Below are positions 1 to 12,072 of a stretch of 64,000 nt of DNA, in pieces. Positions within the stretch are counted from its first letter, which is position 1. Every line of letters starts with the position of its first letter. The DNA is taken from positions 10,312,424 to 10,376,423 of the forward strand of contig JACBWW010000020.1 of NCBI GenBank assembly GCA_020086605.1, written 5' to 3'. Made by a program: the position numbers and the translations under genes. Source of the DNA: Lanius collurio. Lineage: Eukaryota; Chordata; Aves; Passeriformes; Laniidae. The notes under the pieces were generated by a model that did no database searches, was not told the DNA's origin, and saw only the letters and a list, made by a program, of their open reading frames with translations.

Positions 1-404
1 GCTTGGATGTGTAAAAATATATAATACTAAACACTCCTTAAAAATATAGATCTCAAAGACTCAAATTAGATATACTAGATCTATGGATATTTTTTACCTG
101 CATCTCTGCAGTACCTTCCTATTTTTAATATTGGAATCATGATAGTCCACAGTATAATAATTTTTTTCACAAATTAAATACAGTTTTAATTTTTTTTACA
201 CAATGCAGTAATATGCATCATAAAAAATTAATAATTCTGTCTCCAGGATGCTGTTCTAACAGTGTGCTGTAAGGCCATGAGACAAATACTGAACATAAAA
301 AAAAACGTTTCTTATTAAGTTCAATCTTATACATTTCTTCTGTGTAATTAAATAAAAATATGGACTAATGTGTTCAATTTTTAAATTTATTTGAATTTCT
401 TTAT
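1..404. other. AT-rich intergenic DNA, no gene seen
   Basis: Unique-looking AT-rich sequence. No splice-flanked coding frame or recognisable repeat family is visible. It belongs to the gene-poor flank upstream of PCDH7. Confidence 0.6.
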
Positions 405-612
405 TTGCATTTCCTTTCTTTCTTTTTTTCTTTTTTCTTTTTTTCTTTTCTTTCCTTCTTTCTTTTCTTTCCTTCTTTCCTTCTTTCCTTCTTTCCTTCT
501 TTCCTTCTTTCTTTCCTTCTTTCTCTCCTTCTTTCTTTCCTTCTTTCCCTCTCTCTCTTTCTTTTTCTTTCTTTTTTTCTCTTTCTTTCTTTTCTTTTTC
601 TTTCTTCTTCAT
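405..612. repeat. Polypyrimidine microsatellite (TTTC/CCTT)n
   Basis: About 200 bp of almost pure C/T on the + strand, built from imperfect TTTC and CCTT units. Open frames on both strands here are Lys/Glu/Arg- or Phe/Ser-only translations of the repeat and are not genes. Confidence 0.95.
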
Positions 613-802
613 TCATTTATTTATTCTATTTAATTCCAAATTGAAATTCAATGCAGAAAGAATAAATGAACTTGCAATTAGATTGTAATCACTGAATTAA
701 GGATATGTTGCAAGTATTATTCTGATATTTTCTAATTTCTGAGGGCTATATTGAGTCCAGTGTTATATTTGGCAATATGAATAGTGTTCTTGATACTAGT
801 TT

Positions 803-905
803 TTGAGGTTTTTTGGGGTATGTGGGTTTTTTTGTTTGTTTGGGGTTTTTTTTTTTGTTTTTTGTTTTTTTGTTTTTTTGTTGTTTTTTTTTTTTTTTTT
901 TTTTG
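803..905. repeat. T/G-rich tract ending in poly-T
   Basis: Runs of T separated by G and GGGG, closing with more than 20 consecutive T. The same style of tract recurs in the intron. It may be the decayed tail of an old retroelement or simply low-complexity DNA; no element body is recognisable next to it. Confidence 0.85.
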
Positions 906-3224
906 CTAGGCTATTTCCCAGCCAAAGCCAAAACAAACAAACTGAAAATACAACAAAAGTTGAGTCATATGTTCTGTTAGTGATGCTCACGTGGTCGGTC
1001 ATCAAGACCATATAATTTTGATCTGTTGAATAAACCTTTGCAATTTGAACTAAATGTACACAATGTTACCATTGTTTAGAGAGAGAATGAACAGGATTAT
1101 TTTATAACAAATTTCACAGCTATTTTTTGGCATCACTGATACCTGGAACAGTCAATAGTATTTCTTCATCCTTTTCTCTCTGTTCAGATCTAACTTTCAT
1201 CCCTCTGTGCTCAAACACGGCAGCTTCCTGCTCGCATTGTTATGTCCCAGAAGAGAGGTCACACAACACCAGAGTAGTGTAGTTTCTGGACAAAGAGATG
1301 AAATTGTCAATAGAACATTAGTTAAGCACATGTTGGGCTACATAAAATATGCATAAAATATTTGAGGAATTTATTCTCAAAAAATGTTAAGTCCTTGGCA
1401 CTCATATGTAAATGCAGCATTTTAGTGCATTGCAATTTCAACAAATTTGAGTGAATAAATTTTAATACTCAGACAAAAAACTCCCAAAAGTTAGCCTCTT
1501 AAAAGCTCCAGTTCATAGTGAAATGTATAAAAATGCTGAAAATATTTAAATAAGATTGCCCATAAATTTCATCATCAGTAAAAAAATCTAGCTTCATTAT
1601 CAAGTATCATTGAACCAGTCTTTTTTCAAAAATTTAAATATAGCTTTGGACTTCTAAAGAAGTTATATGCTAAAGCTCAGTAAAGTAATAAGAAACCAAA
1701 AAAAGTGATATATTATTTGAAGTGTCATGAAGTCATAGTAGTTATCATTCTTACTTATAACTTTCAGAGGAGTAATAATGCCAAGTTAAGTTAATAACTT
1801 CTTCCAAGAATGACACTAGATGAAAACTAAACAAGTTTTCTTCTCAATACTTTGTGTTCATAAACTTTTTGGAACTGCAATAAATAAATTTATCCTCCTT
1901 AAGCTACACTATGAGTCATGCAGTTCCCCTTGAGAAAAAAGAATAGACATTTAGTACAAAAACGCTAAAATGTTTTTAAAAGAAAAACCAAAGCTAATAA
2001 ATACAATACTAATAACTTAAGAAGTAGCTTCACCTAGTTGTGTTGATGCATTAAAATTGCAACTCCATCAGCTTTCTGAAATCTGTTTTTTCTCATTCAT
2101 CACCTATAAAATTTTTTGTTTGTTCACAAAATTTAAAAAAAAAAATAAACACTTCTTATCTTCACCCCCCCTATTATTCTATTTCTAATCTTCTCATTCT
2201 GATCCATCTCTCTAAGTTTCTCTAAAGTACTTGATACAAGAATTTTCATGGGTTGATTTGTTCTACCATGGGGATTTTATTTGTTCATCAAGGGCTTTAT
2301 AGATATACATATACATATATACAGTATCTGTATATTCAGCTTGACATCTGGCAACTGGTAGTATTGCTTGTCATTTGGATTGACTATTGACATTCTGGAT
2401 GGCTCTGCTCTTCTAAGTGCCAAATCCATATTTTCAGAGTCTTTTTATCTGTTTTTTATTCTGGCTATGTAATATCCAACTCTGAAAGTGCAAAGCTCCT
2501 TCTGGTCAGGTATAACTTCCTTTGCTCTGGTATGATATACTTATCTTCACTTTCATTGTCGTTCTCCTAATATGAAGCATTCAGACAGGCAAAATAATGA
2601 ATTTTCAGACAATGATGTAGATGATATGGAAGTAATACATAGACAAGACAGAGAAAAAAAACATGCAGTGGCAAAATAGCCAAATAGGTTCAGAATGTAT
2701 TATTCTTTAATGAAATGTCAAATGTAAAGCTTTAGATTTTATTCAAAAATTGCTAGGAAAGCATTGGCTCCTCTTTTGAAGAATGTGCAACAAACACAAA
2801 AATAAGTCAAATTATAATTATTTACCTAGAGATACCCAAATAAATTGCATACATTGCTTCAGGTCCCAGCAAGGATTGTGACATCGAAATGAACATAACG
2901 ATCAATGAAAGCAAAGCCATAGAAAAAGAATTATCACATCTGAAATGAAATTAATTCAAAGACTGCAAAATATTCTAAGCCAAAAGCCCAGACAACTTTC
3001 ACTGCAGAGTTCTGAAGAAATTAGTACATATATGTGAAGAGTTTAGAACAAGGATTTTTAGTAAGGATATGAGAATAATTTATGGAAAATAGCAAATAGC
3101 CTGTCTACATTTCAAAAGGGAAAGAGAAGAAGGGAAATAAATAATGTGTCAATAGATTTTTTTTAATAGGTTCAGAATGCAAAGTTTTAAAATAAATTTT
3201 GAAGCTAAGAATGAGTAATTGAAC
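906..3224. other. AT-rich intergenic DNA, no gene seen
   Basis: Unique AT-rich sequence with no convincing coding frame, RNA gene or transposon. Only short homopolymer runs and a TATA/ACATAT-rich patch near 2300 stand out. Confidence 0.6.
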
Positions 3225-3722
3225 AGAATCACTGAATCATTTAGGTTGTAAAAGACCTCTGAGACCATCAAGTCCAACCTTTGACTGATCACCACCTTGT
3301 CAACTAGACCATGGCTCTAAGTGTCACATCTAGCCATTTCTTGAACACCTCCATGAATGGTGACTCCACCATACTCCTGGTAAGTCCATTCCAGTGTTTA
3401 ACGACCCCTTCTGATGTCCAGCCTAAACCTCTACTGGCACAGCTTGACTGTATGTCCTCTTGTCCTGTTGGTGGCTGCCTGGGAGAAGAGGCTGAACCCT
3501 AAAAAGGCTGACCCACCTAGCTATACTCTTCTTTCAAGCAGTTGGAGAGAGCAATAAGGTCCCCCTTGAGGCTCCTTTTCTTCAGGCTAAATAACCCCAG
3601 TCCAGGGTTATAATCCCAGGCTCTCTCTCAGCCACTCTTCATTAGAATTTACCATCTAGACCCTTCACCAGCTTCATTGCCCTTCTCTGGAAATGCACCT
3701 CAATGTATTTCTTGTACTGAGG
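3225..3722 (-). mobile_element. CR1 LINE, 3' fragment (first part)
   Basis: The + strand begins with AGAATCACTGAATCA, the reverse complement of the ATTCTRTG-type 3' end of avian CR1. It continues through typical CR1 phrases (ATTTAGGTTG..AAAGACC, CATCAAGTCCAACC, CTCTTGTCCTGTTG, GGGAGAAGAGGCTG, GGCTAAATAACCCCAG, ACCCTTCACCAGCTTC). The element therefore lies on the minus strand and is 5'-truncated. It carries only the end of the ORF2 region and the 3' UTR and has no intact reverse transcriptase. It is interrupted at 3722/3723 by a solo LTR and resumes at 4181. Family recognition is from memory of the CR1 consensus. Confidence 0.9.
3717..3722. repeat. Target-site duplication, left copy (CTGAGG)
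   Basis: Six bases, CTGAGG, directly left of the LTR, repeated directly right of it at 4175-4180. Removing the LTR and one copy restores a continuous CR1 sequence. Confidence 0.75.
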
Positions 3723-4174
3723 TCTTGGGGCTATTAGCTGTCCACTGCTTAATTTTTGTGGCGAGCTTGCCTCTTTATGTCTTGGAATATCTTTAGACCA
3801 TTCACAAACAGCCTAGATATTCCTCGACTGTGCAGCTCCACTTAAGCCAGTGTCAGTGACAGCTCCTCACCAGAAGCAGAAGTTGAGAAGAGAAATATAG
3901 CTCATACCTCTTATGATGTTAAGTCATTTATTCCCTCTGTCCTGGAGAGGGACAGAGCACCCAACCTGGGCAGAGTCGGCGAGGTCAGAGAGAGGGGCTT
4001 TCCATCCTGCTGGTTTTATCACAGACAGGGGGGAAGGGGACACCAGGGGTGGAGATGGGACAAACAACCAACCAGATCAGAGCCCGGGCTGCCTGAACCT
4101 AAGGTAGGCCTGACTCAGTCCCATGGCAGAGACCCAGCCGGGGGGGGGGAGGCCCAGGGGGATCCACCGCAACA
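3723..4174 (-). mobile_element. Solo LTR of an endogenous retrovirus, inserted in CR1
   Basis: A 452-bp non-CR1 block splits the CR1 sequence and is bounded by the 6-bp duplication CTGAGG. Read on the minus strand it begins TGTTGCGG, as LTRs begin with TG, and ends CCCCAAGA, so the usual terminal CA seems mutated to GA. A minus-strand polyadenylation signal AATAAA lies at 3927-3932. No internal gag, pol or env sequence is present, so it is a solo LTR left by LTR-LTR recombination. A 6-bp duplication is typical of beta-like (ERVK) elements in birds; the family assignment is inference. Confidence 0.75.
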
Positions 4175-4180
4175 CTGAGG
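4175..4180. repeat. Target-site duplication, right copy (CTGAGG)
   Basis: Matches 3717-3722 exactly and marks the second boundary of the LTR insertion. Confidence 0.75.
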
Positions 4181-4280
4181 GTCCCAGAACTGGACACAGC
4201 ACTCGAGGTGTGGCCTCACCAGTGACAAGTACAGGGGGACAATCACTTCCCTGGTCTCCTGGCCACACTATTCTTGATAA
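4181..4280 (-). mobile_element. CR1 LINE fragment (second part, after the LTR)
   Basis: Continues the CR1 consensus where it stopped at 3722: GTCCCAGAACTGGACACAG, then CTCGAGGTGTGGCCTCACCAG, GTACAGGGGGACAATCAC and GGCCACACTATT. Homology ends near 4280, the 5' truncation point of the original insertion. Confidence 0.88.
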
Positions 4281-7200
4281 AAGAAGTACAGAAGTACGGA
4301 GAACAGAGTACAAAGCAAACTTAATAAAATTTATCCAAATATATTTTAGGGAAGATGCTATCATATACTGATATCTTTAATAATTTATCTTCTATTCAAG
4401 GCAAGAAATCTAGACACCAAAACTAGTTTTGACACAATCTGATATGAAATGAATTACTTAAGACTGAGAAGACAAAAAACTGACTAATCAGGAGAGGACA
4501 ACATGTTGTGTTAGGTGTTTGCATCATTTGATGGAAGCTGCTGAGGGGTTCTTTAAGGGATGTCTTGCAATAGAACTTTTTGATACTTAAGTTAAAGACT
4601 AGATCATAAAACCTCAGAGCATTCTGCTGAAATTTGCTGGCAAAGCCAGTCTGAAAACCATCAAAATGATAAAAAACAAACAAGAAGAATCAGATCACCT
4701 TGCTGACTTCTATAATAGAAATGGAATTAAATTTAACAATACAAAGAGAAATGTAACTAAATTTTCAGCTATAAACTGTGAGTTTATCAGATAAAAATGA
4801 CAGAGAAAAAAAAATGCAGCCAGTCTACTAAAGAAGGGCATTAAAGTCATTAAAACTTGATGCTGCTATGAAAAATGTTAATATGAAGGATTAAACAGGA
4901 TATTTCTGAGTTAAAGAAACAGATATTTGACACTACCAAATGAGGTAAAGTACATCTTCATGATGAAAATCATAAACAATTCCTGTCCTCCTTATTAAAC
5001 AAGGATTCACTGAAAAAATCATTAAAAATATAGTGGAGGTGAAGTTCATTGGCACAACAAGGAATTAAGAACTTACTTCATGAAAGGAAACTACACTATA
5101 TTGCAGAAAAAAAACAACCCTAAGATGAGAGAAATTCAGTCTGTAAACACACGAATGAGTAAAAAGACCCTGCAGATGTTTATAATGTATTGAACTTTAA
5201 GATTTGTATCAACATAAGAATTTTACATTTATATGCAAACACATATTTTAAACATATGCTTTTTATGCAACATGAGTCCTCGCACTAATGGAGGATAGGA
5301 CTCAGTGCCCAAGAATACCAGTTTATTCTGAGTCATAAACACGATCTCTGGGGTCAGCAAAATAACATTTACATGAAGTGTTTTAATGGCATTTATTCTG
5401 ATTCAAATGCACATAATTTTCTTCTTCACTCATCTGTTTAAGATCTACATGAATGCTTTGAACATCATTCACTCACTAGGTGCCTAATGCAAAACTTATT
5501 TAGTGAAAGGGCTTCCATCAACTTCTGTATGCTTTGGATTAGGTTCTACATCCTTACCCATACCCAGCTGCTGCAGGCCGCAGTTTTATCACAGTATTAG
5601 ACTGCTTTTCTCTTTTCTCAATGATCTTAAGAGGGAAAGAAAGAGGTATACTTCTGCTTGCCCTGTCTGTTCTTTAATATGCTTAGGTTGCAGTTATTTC
5701 CTGCTGAGCCCTGGATGAGGTTTAGTTTGTTGAAGAGCAACTTTTTAATCATCTCACAGGATGAATGAACTAGAAGTTATGTCAAGTTTCTATCAGAAGA
5801 TGAAAAATGTAGAAACTTATCAGTACCTCTCTTCCTCTAGATATATTGTAGGTCAGAAAAATCCCACTCTATACAGTACTTATTACTCTATAAAGGATGC
5901 TAAAAATATAATTATGCAAAGAATTATCATCAAGAAACTTTGCAAAACAGCTAAAGCAGACATAAAAGTATGGCTGTCTGTGCACAGTAAAAAGTGCAAG
6001 TGAGACAGCAGGAGAGCAGATGATTTCAATTCCAGGCTATGTAATCTTCCTCACAGGAAGGGTAGCTACAACCCCTTCAGTCTTATTTTGGAGAGTTAAG
6101 ACAGCAGTGCAAAACATTTTAGAAGCAAAGCTGATCAGTTATGTACCAATGCTGAACAGCCTAAAATATATTTGGATTCTTCTATTGGTTCTAAAAGGAT
6201 CATGTTTTAGCGTGATGGAACCAGGGCCGCCTACATCTTCTAATTGCCATTTTGGCTAAATGCTAAAGCTGTTCACTAGACCTGTGCAGTATAGGCATGG
6301 ATATATACATTTATGTTTTAACCTAGTTCACAGAGAGGTACGAGGGAGTCCACTTCCTCATATTTACTCTTGCTCACTATTAACAGTTGATGATAGCAAG
6401 TGAATAGCCCTTACTTTTTTTCAGTGAATAATAATGTCTCTGATAAAGTCAAACAATGAATTAAGGAAAAACTTTGTCTGCTTCTGCACTGTACATCTGA
6501 ATAAGGCTTATAGCAACATGACCTCTAAGGATTCTAATGTTGCACTTTTCACATGAAAAGAAATGACAAGCCTAACACTATAAAATACCTGGTAAAGCAG
6601 TTTTAAACATTGCAGAACAAAGCCAAATAGCCTAACCAATAAGCAATCAACTGCTTGATCCCATTCTAAATTACTTCCCTTGCCACCACATTTCCCTAAT
6701 ATAGAACAACACTGTTCTATACCCTAGTTCTTCTATACAACTATTATTCTTTTTTTACAGCCAGAGAGCAGTAATTGTTTTGATAAAGCAGACGGGAAAA
6801 TTAAAGCTTCCAAATAAGTGAGTATATGTGTAGATTTATAAATTTCATTTTAGATATAGTCAATAACCTATACTGGCATTAACCTGCAGAAAGTAATAGA
6901 GCTGCACAGCATTCAATTATCCATAACAGTGTTTGAATTATAACATCAAAGGTTATTCTTCAGAACTTCTCAGAGTTGCCACCTTGCTTGGGTATTTTAT
7001 GTTCTGCTCAACAGGCAGCTGACACAGTAGAGTCATGAAGACACGCCAGATCTTTTATACTCTCCTGAATTATATTAAAAATAAATTAAAGCTGCACAGG
7101 ATGCACTAGGAATATTAGACAAAAGGCTTTATATTCCTATGATTTTCATTTAAAAATTAAAGAAAACTTTAATTCACAGAAAAAATTATTTGTAGCATCT

Positions 7201-8380
7201 TAAAAATATCCAATAAAAAATGTTGAGCATAGAATGGAAAAATCATATTAGGTCAAGGAGTCTTCAAGAATAGGTTGAGGCAAAATGGTTTTACAAAGTC
7301 TGTGTACTCACTTTGGTATATAAAGGATATCTGACAGAAGTAAATGAGAGCACAAGTTGAAAATATCTGTATTTCAATATATCTATAACCGTTTAGTATA
7401 TTTTATTACTATCCATCAAATTTCATGACACAACATTTTCTTTGTATGCACCATTCTCTGGAATACAAACCTGTTTTAAAGGCTTCAGAATGAGTTCTTT
7501 GACTTTCCAGTAATCCACCAAATAAAGTAAAAATGATTGCCACATATTTAAAGACAAACCTTGAAGTGAATCCAGAATATATTAAAAGAACATAAAGAAA
7601 TGCAAAACTATGGTATAATGAACCTAATCTGAAAAGAGTAATTTTTTAGTGGTTTTCCTGGGTGACTGAACAGGTCATTGCACTTCTTTTTATCTCATAG
7701 GGATAATTAACAAAGCACTCTGAGACTTCGGTGTGCTCACTACTGATATCCACCTTGGAAACATTATATAAAAAAAAATCCTTACATAATTTCCCAAAGT
7801 AACTGTGCTGTTCTCTGTTAGTGAATCTATATATGCATCAACTGTACACATTTAATATTTTCAGTGACAAGGAACACATTTTTCTTTCTTTGGCAGTGCT
7901 ACCTGGTTCTCATACAATACATTTAAATTAAGTCCAGCTTTAATTATCTCTCCTGAATGTCTCATCGTATCTCTTTTTGTAGAATATATACTAATGACTC
8001 ATAATTTCCTTCTATTTTTATAGGAATTCATGCAAATTTACCCTAATTTTTTTCTATAGTTTACTTTGCATTTAGAGAAAATGAACAATAGTTTAATTTA
8101 AAAATAAATCTATTAAATTGTGGAGCTGAATGCAGCACTCATTTATATCCCTGAAAATCCAGGAAACTTAGCAGTTGCATATGAAACATAAATTTAACAA
8201 AAATCTCCCTCCACTCATAAAAATTTATATGATTTTTTAAAGACCTTTCATTAATTTTTCCCTCTGATTTGTAGCATACTCTGTCTATCATTTCTGCATG
8301 ATTATGAGTGGTTAGATTTTTTGTCAACATCTGGAAAAAAAACCCAACAGTCTGTAAAAGGCCTTCCATGACAAATTGTG
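4281..8380. other. AT-rich intergenic DNA, no gene seen
   Basis: About 4 kb of AT-rich sequence with no recognisable gene, RNA or mobile element. Open frames up to about 86 codons occur but have no supporting features such as splice context, homology I recognise, or composition change. Confidence 0.6.
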
Positions 8381-8465
8381 TGGGAGGGAGGGAGGGAGGG
8401 AGGGAGGGAGGAAGGAAGGAAGGAAGGAAGGAAGGAAGGAAGGAAGGAAGGAAGGAAGGAAGGAA
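8381..8465. repeat. (GGGA)n then (GGAA)n microsatellite
   Basis: Pure-purine tandem repeat: GGGA units followed by about sixteen GGAA units, running directly into an assembly gap. Long frames across it are repeat translations. Confidence 0.95.
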
Positions 8466-8501
8466 NNNNNNNNNNNNNNNNNNNNNNNNNNNNNNNNNNN
8501 N
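8466..8501. other. Assembly gap (36 N)
   Basis: Undetermined bases inside the purine microsatellite. The true size of the missing sequence is unknown. Confidence 0.99.
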
Positions 8502-8526
8502 TAGTCAGCAGTCCGGTCGCGGTACA
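8502..8526. other. Short CpG-containing non-repeat segment beside the gap
   Basis: About 25 bp of mixed-base sequence with three CpGs (around CCGGTCGCGG) lies between the gap and the next purine repeat. It resembles neither the microsatellite nor the AT-rich flanks. It may be a consensus error, a sequencing or library artefact, or a real interruption of the repeat. Confidence 0.6.
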
Positions 8527-8695
8527 GGAAGGGAGGAAGGGAGGAAGGGAGGAAGGAAGGGAGGAAGGGAGGAAGGGAGGAAGGGAGGAAGGAAAAGGAA
8601 AAAAAAGGAAAAGGAAAAGGAAAAGGAAAAGGAAAAGGAAAAGGAAAAGGAAAAGGAAAAGGAAAAGGAAAAGGAAAAGGAAAGAAAAAAGAAAA
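8527..8695. repeat. (GGAAGGGA)n then (GGAAAA)n microsatellite
   Basis: Continuation of the purine array: GGAAGGGA-type units to about 8590, then about fifteen GGAAAA units to about 8680 and an A-rich end. The graded change of unit along the array suggests growth by slippage from several seeds. Confidence 0.95.
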
Positions 8696-10259
8696 AATAA
8701 TAGTATTAATAATTGTGATTTTTAAGGAATATATATACACTGCAAAAACCTTAGTAAACAGAATCACTACCTCTTTGGCTAAATATTAATTTTCATCATT
8801 CTTTATAAATGTGAGAACTCAGAAATACTGATGGAATCACGCCTATGCAAGAACCTTTCATTTTGAAGACTTCAGATATGACTTTAAGAATGAACAATTA
8901 TAATCATAAGCGATTTAACCACTGTTATCCAACACAGATTAATTCTGCTCTGTCAGTAACTTTTATGGTGCGTTATCTAGCTCAAAATTCTCAAAGAGAG
9001 TAAAAGAGAGAGGATTTAAACAAAGTAACTGGTTTCATGCTTAGCTAGCATTCAGTTAAATAAGCACAGATGTGGGTTTTATCTGCTTAAAAGTAAATCT
9101 GTGGTTTTCTTATTTAAACTCTCAAGTTTTAACGTCCATGAGAAAGGCTGTTGCAGCAATGAATAATTTAATCACTGCTGCCTGTTACACACTACTCTAC
9201 AGCAAGCGTATTTGCAAAGCTGTGAGAGACGCTGGCCAGGCGTCAGCACTCCCTGTAAGTAGCCGGCCTCGCACTATATCCACGGCAAGGAACTCAGGGA
9301 GCTCCGAGGCGGCCAGGGGGCAGTTGTGGTAGGGAAGGGAGTGAAGAGGTCACAACAGAATTGCACCAGATCAGCAAGACACTTTAGAGAGATGAAAGGT
9401 CACCGCGGGCTCCGTGCTACTGTGGTGTCATTTCAGCTGCTTGTCCCTTGGTGGAGTTCTTGAGTTAGTTTCTCCTTTCCGTCAAATGGCTTTAACTGCT
9501 TCTTGTGGGGGTTCTGTCCTTGTTTTTACCCTGCTTTCGAATTTTCTGTCGTGTTTACCGTATTTAACCTTTTCCACGTATTATTATGAATATGTTACTT
9601 TCAAGCGAGTATTATTTTTTTTTCCCCCCTTCTGAAGCTTCTTTTTCGTTTGTGAGCGCAAATAGTAACATGCAGCATGTATTTGTTCATGTATAGAGTG
9701 GTATGGATATGTATTTAAACTGTCTCTCTTTAAGAAGATACGGATTCCCACTGCAGATCCCAGAAGTAGTTTTCCAGAGAGAGCCACCGACATTCCTAAA
9801 CTGTGAAAACCAAATTGTTGTGGGCTGAAAGCGCCAACTGTGGACGCGAGTTCTGCTGCCAGCTGCAGAAGCCGGGCTCAGCCAACACACGAAGATAAAC
9901 CAACTATTAATTATATCTGCATATTTTAACGGTGACCCCTGTCTTTCCAATCAACAACTACAACAACGACAACAAAGCCTCACTGCAGAGCATCGGGAGC
10001 TTGGGGGATGCAGAGAGCCGGGGAAGCTCCCAAGCTGCTTTAGGATTTCCCCACGTACAGCAGGCTGCGATTGTCAGCAAGACGGATTCCTTCCCACACG
10101 CAAGATGCCACTTCGGTGGCCTTATCAGATGTTCCCTTTAAGGACACAAGCTCCTATTTCCCCTCTGTATATCACCAGCATCTAGGGCTATTTTATTTAT
10201 TACAGACGATTACATTTGTGATCCCTCTTCCCACTTGATCTCACCAGATCAGGAGGACA
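8696..10259. other. Transition from AT-rich flank to CpG-rich gene front
   Basis: No gene is supported. CpGs begin to appear at about 9230-9310 and again from about 9780. The segment probably holds distal regulatory sequence of PCDH7, but no individual site can be proven by reading. Confidence 0.45.
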
Positions 10260-11720
10260 AATGCCGTGTCGTGTCTGAGCGCGTGTGGGCGTCTGCGTGC
10301 ACCGGAGAGGGGGGCAGCCGGGAGAGGGGGGGAGTTACACTGCGCAACAGATTTGCCCGAGAGGGACAAACCTCCCCCGCCTGAAACATTTGGGCTTGTT
10401 CCTACCGACACCCGGGAAGCTGTGGGCGCACTGGCCGCAGGACCGGGAGTCTACGGTGCCGGGGAGGCGTACAGAGGGTGTGGGGGTAATTCTACTCTCT
10501 CCCCGCCAGAACTAGCGGGGTGCGGGGGGGAGGCGCGGGGGACACACGGCCAGCACAGCCCTGTCCTCCCCCCGGCAGCCGGGGCACGTGGACCGGGAAC
10601 AGCGCGGCCATCCACCATGCAGCGCACGTCGGGCCCATTTCCCACGCCGGCCGCCTGCCCTGGGGGAGGATGGGAGGAGGGGAGGGAGGAAGGGAGAATG
10701 ATAGAAAAGGGGGGGCCGTTACCTCTGCTCCGAAAGAGGAACCAATCCACTGTGAAGGACGCAGCACTCCAGAGCAGGAAAGACATTGCACATTCAGAGA
10801 GAGATTGCATGTGAAGACACTGCAAAAAAGAAAGAAAGGGGGGGGGGGGGGGGGGGGCGGGGGGGCGCAGACCGCGTGTGAAAGGCATAGTGTGTGTAAG
10901 AGAGGCCAGTGAGGGTAGGAAGGGAAGGGGGAGTAATTGCACATGGCAAGAGAAAGAAATCACTCATTCGCTTGAAAGAGGCTCTCGCAAAGCAGACCGT
11001 AGTACAAACAACGGGGAAGGAGACGCAGGCAAGAGGCGAGCGTCCATGCCGTGCAGCAGCCCGGAATCCGATTAAAGTTTATGGCGGGGAGGTTAAAAAC
11101 GCTCTCATCCCTCCCCTTCCCTGGCGAATACATTAAGTTTCCTGGCTGCGTTTAAAAACACTAAGGGAAGGGAACAGCTGGAGCTGCGGTTCCCAATTGT
11201 ATTTCCAGTGCAGGGAGCCAGTGTAACGCAGTATGCTGGTATTCCTACGTACTGGCATGTCTGGATCTTACACTGTGAGCAAAATTTCCTCCTCTCGGAG
11301 CTCCAGAACAGCGAGGGGGAATTTTGATAAATTCAAGTTGCTTGGCAAATATAATAGGGATTTGGTACTAATCCTACTTAACCCGCTGTGAAGACGCTGC
11401 GCTCCCGAACCCCCCTCCTCCGTCCGGGACTGCGGCGGTGCACTGAGCCTGCGCCGAGCTGGGCTTTCTCGCTGATGCTGCAGATAGAAAGCCGAGTGTC
11501 TCCAGCATCGGCGGGGGAGGGTTTTCGTGTTCTGGCGAGGCAGGGAGAGCGGCCGGGGCCGGTGCCAGGGCCGGAGGAGGCGCCGGAGGAGCAGCCCTGC
11601 AGCCCTCCGGAGAGGGAAGCTGTCCCTCCCTCCCCAGCGCCGACTCCATGCGGTGCGGCTCTGCCCCTCTGTGTCTCTGGACTCCTCAAGGAAAGAGGTG
11701 GCAACCTTCCCTCCCTCTTA
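10260..11720. promoter_or_regulatory. Upstream CpG island
   Basis: A sharp rise in GC and CpG density after AT-rich flanks, with many CpGs in 10262-10640 and 11395-11660. Such islands in vertebrates mark unmethylated promoter or Polycomb-target regions. It lies 3-4.5 kb upstream of the PCDH7 start codon. Candidate roles are an alternative or upstream PCDH7 promoter, a divergent noncoding transcript, or a developmental CpG-island domain continuous with the exon. The overlapping open frames on both strands (up to 182 codons) are expected in GC-rich DNA and are not called as genes. Confidence 0.6.
10838..10865. repeat. Poly-G run, potential G-quadruplex
   Basis: Twenty consecutive G, one C, then seven more G on the + strand, inside the upstream CpG island. 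Such a run can fold as a G-quadruplex. Its exact length in the assembly may be unreliable. Confidence 0.85.
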
Positions 11721-11989
11721 CAATCACTCACCGCCCCAAATGACAAAGACACGCTGTGACCGTTCCTTTGAACCACCTCAACATATCCGGCCGCTTTTCG
11801 CTCAAATATATCATCGCGATGAAAGAGAGACATTTCACTACATTCGTCTGCATGCGTTTTTATTCAAAATAGCCATTTATAATGAGGAATGCACACACAA
11901 ACACATACAGAGCCCGCAACAACTTGTTTTCCCACATGTGTTCACAGTGGGAGAAAGAGCAGCTGGATTCCTGCCTTCCCCTCGCTGCG

Positions 11990-12072
11990 CTCACGCACAC
12001 ACGCACACATGAACACGCACACACCCGCACACATACACCCCCATACACGCACACACACACCCGCACACCCGG
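11990..12072. repeat. Imperfect (CA)n / (CACACG)n microsatellite
   Basis: Repeating CACACG, CACACA and CACCCG units. Frames through it are repeat translations rich in His/Thr or Val/Cys. Confidence 0.9.

Noticed and set aside
3311..3502. 63-codon plus-strand frame
   Set aside because: It is the antisense of the CR1 3' fragment.
8308..8767. Long Gly/Arg/Glu/Lys or Pro/Phe/Ser frames across the gap
   Set aside because: They are translations of a purine microsatellite and of N bases.
10266..10963. Open frames of 130-182 codons on both strands in the upstream CpG island
   Set aside because: GC-rich DNA has few stop codons. The frames overlap one another on both strands and resemble no protein I know.
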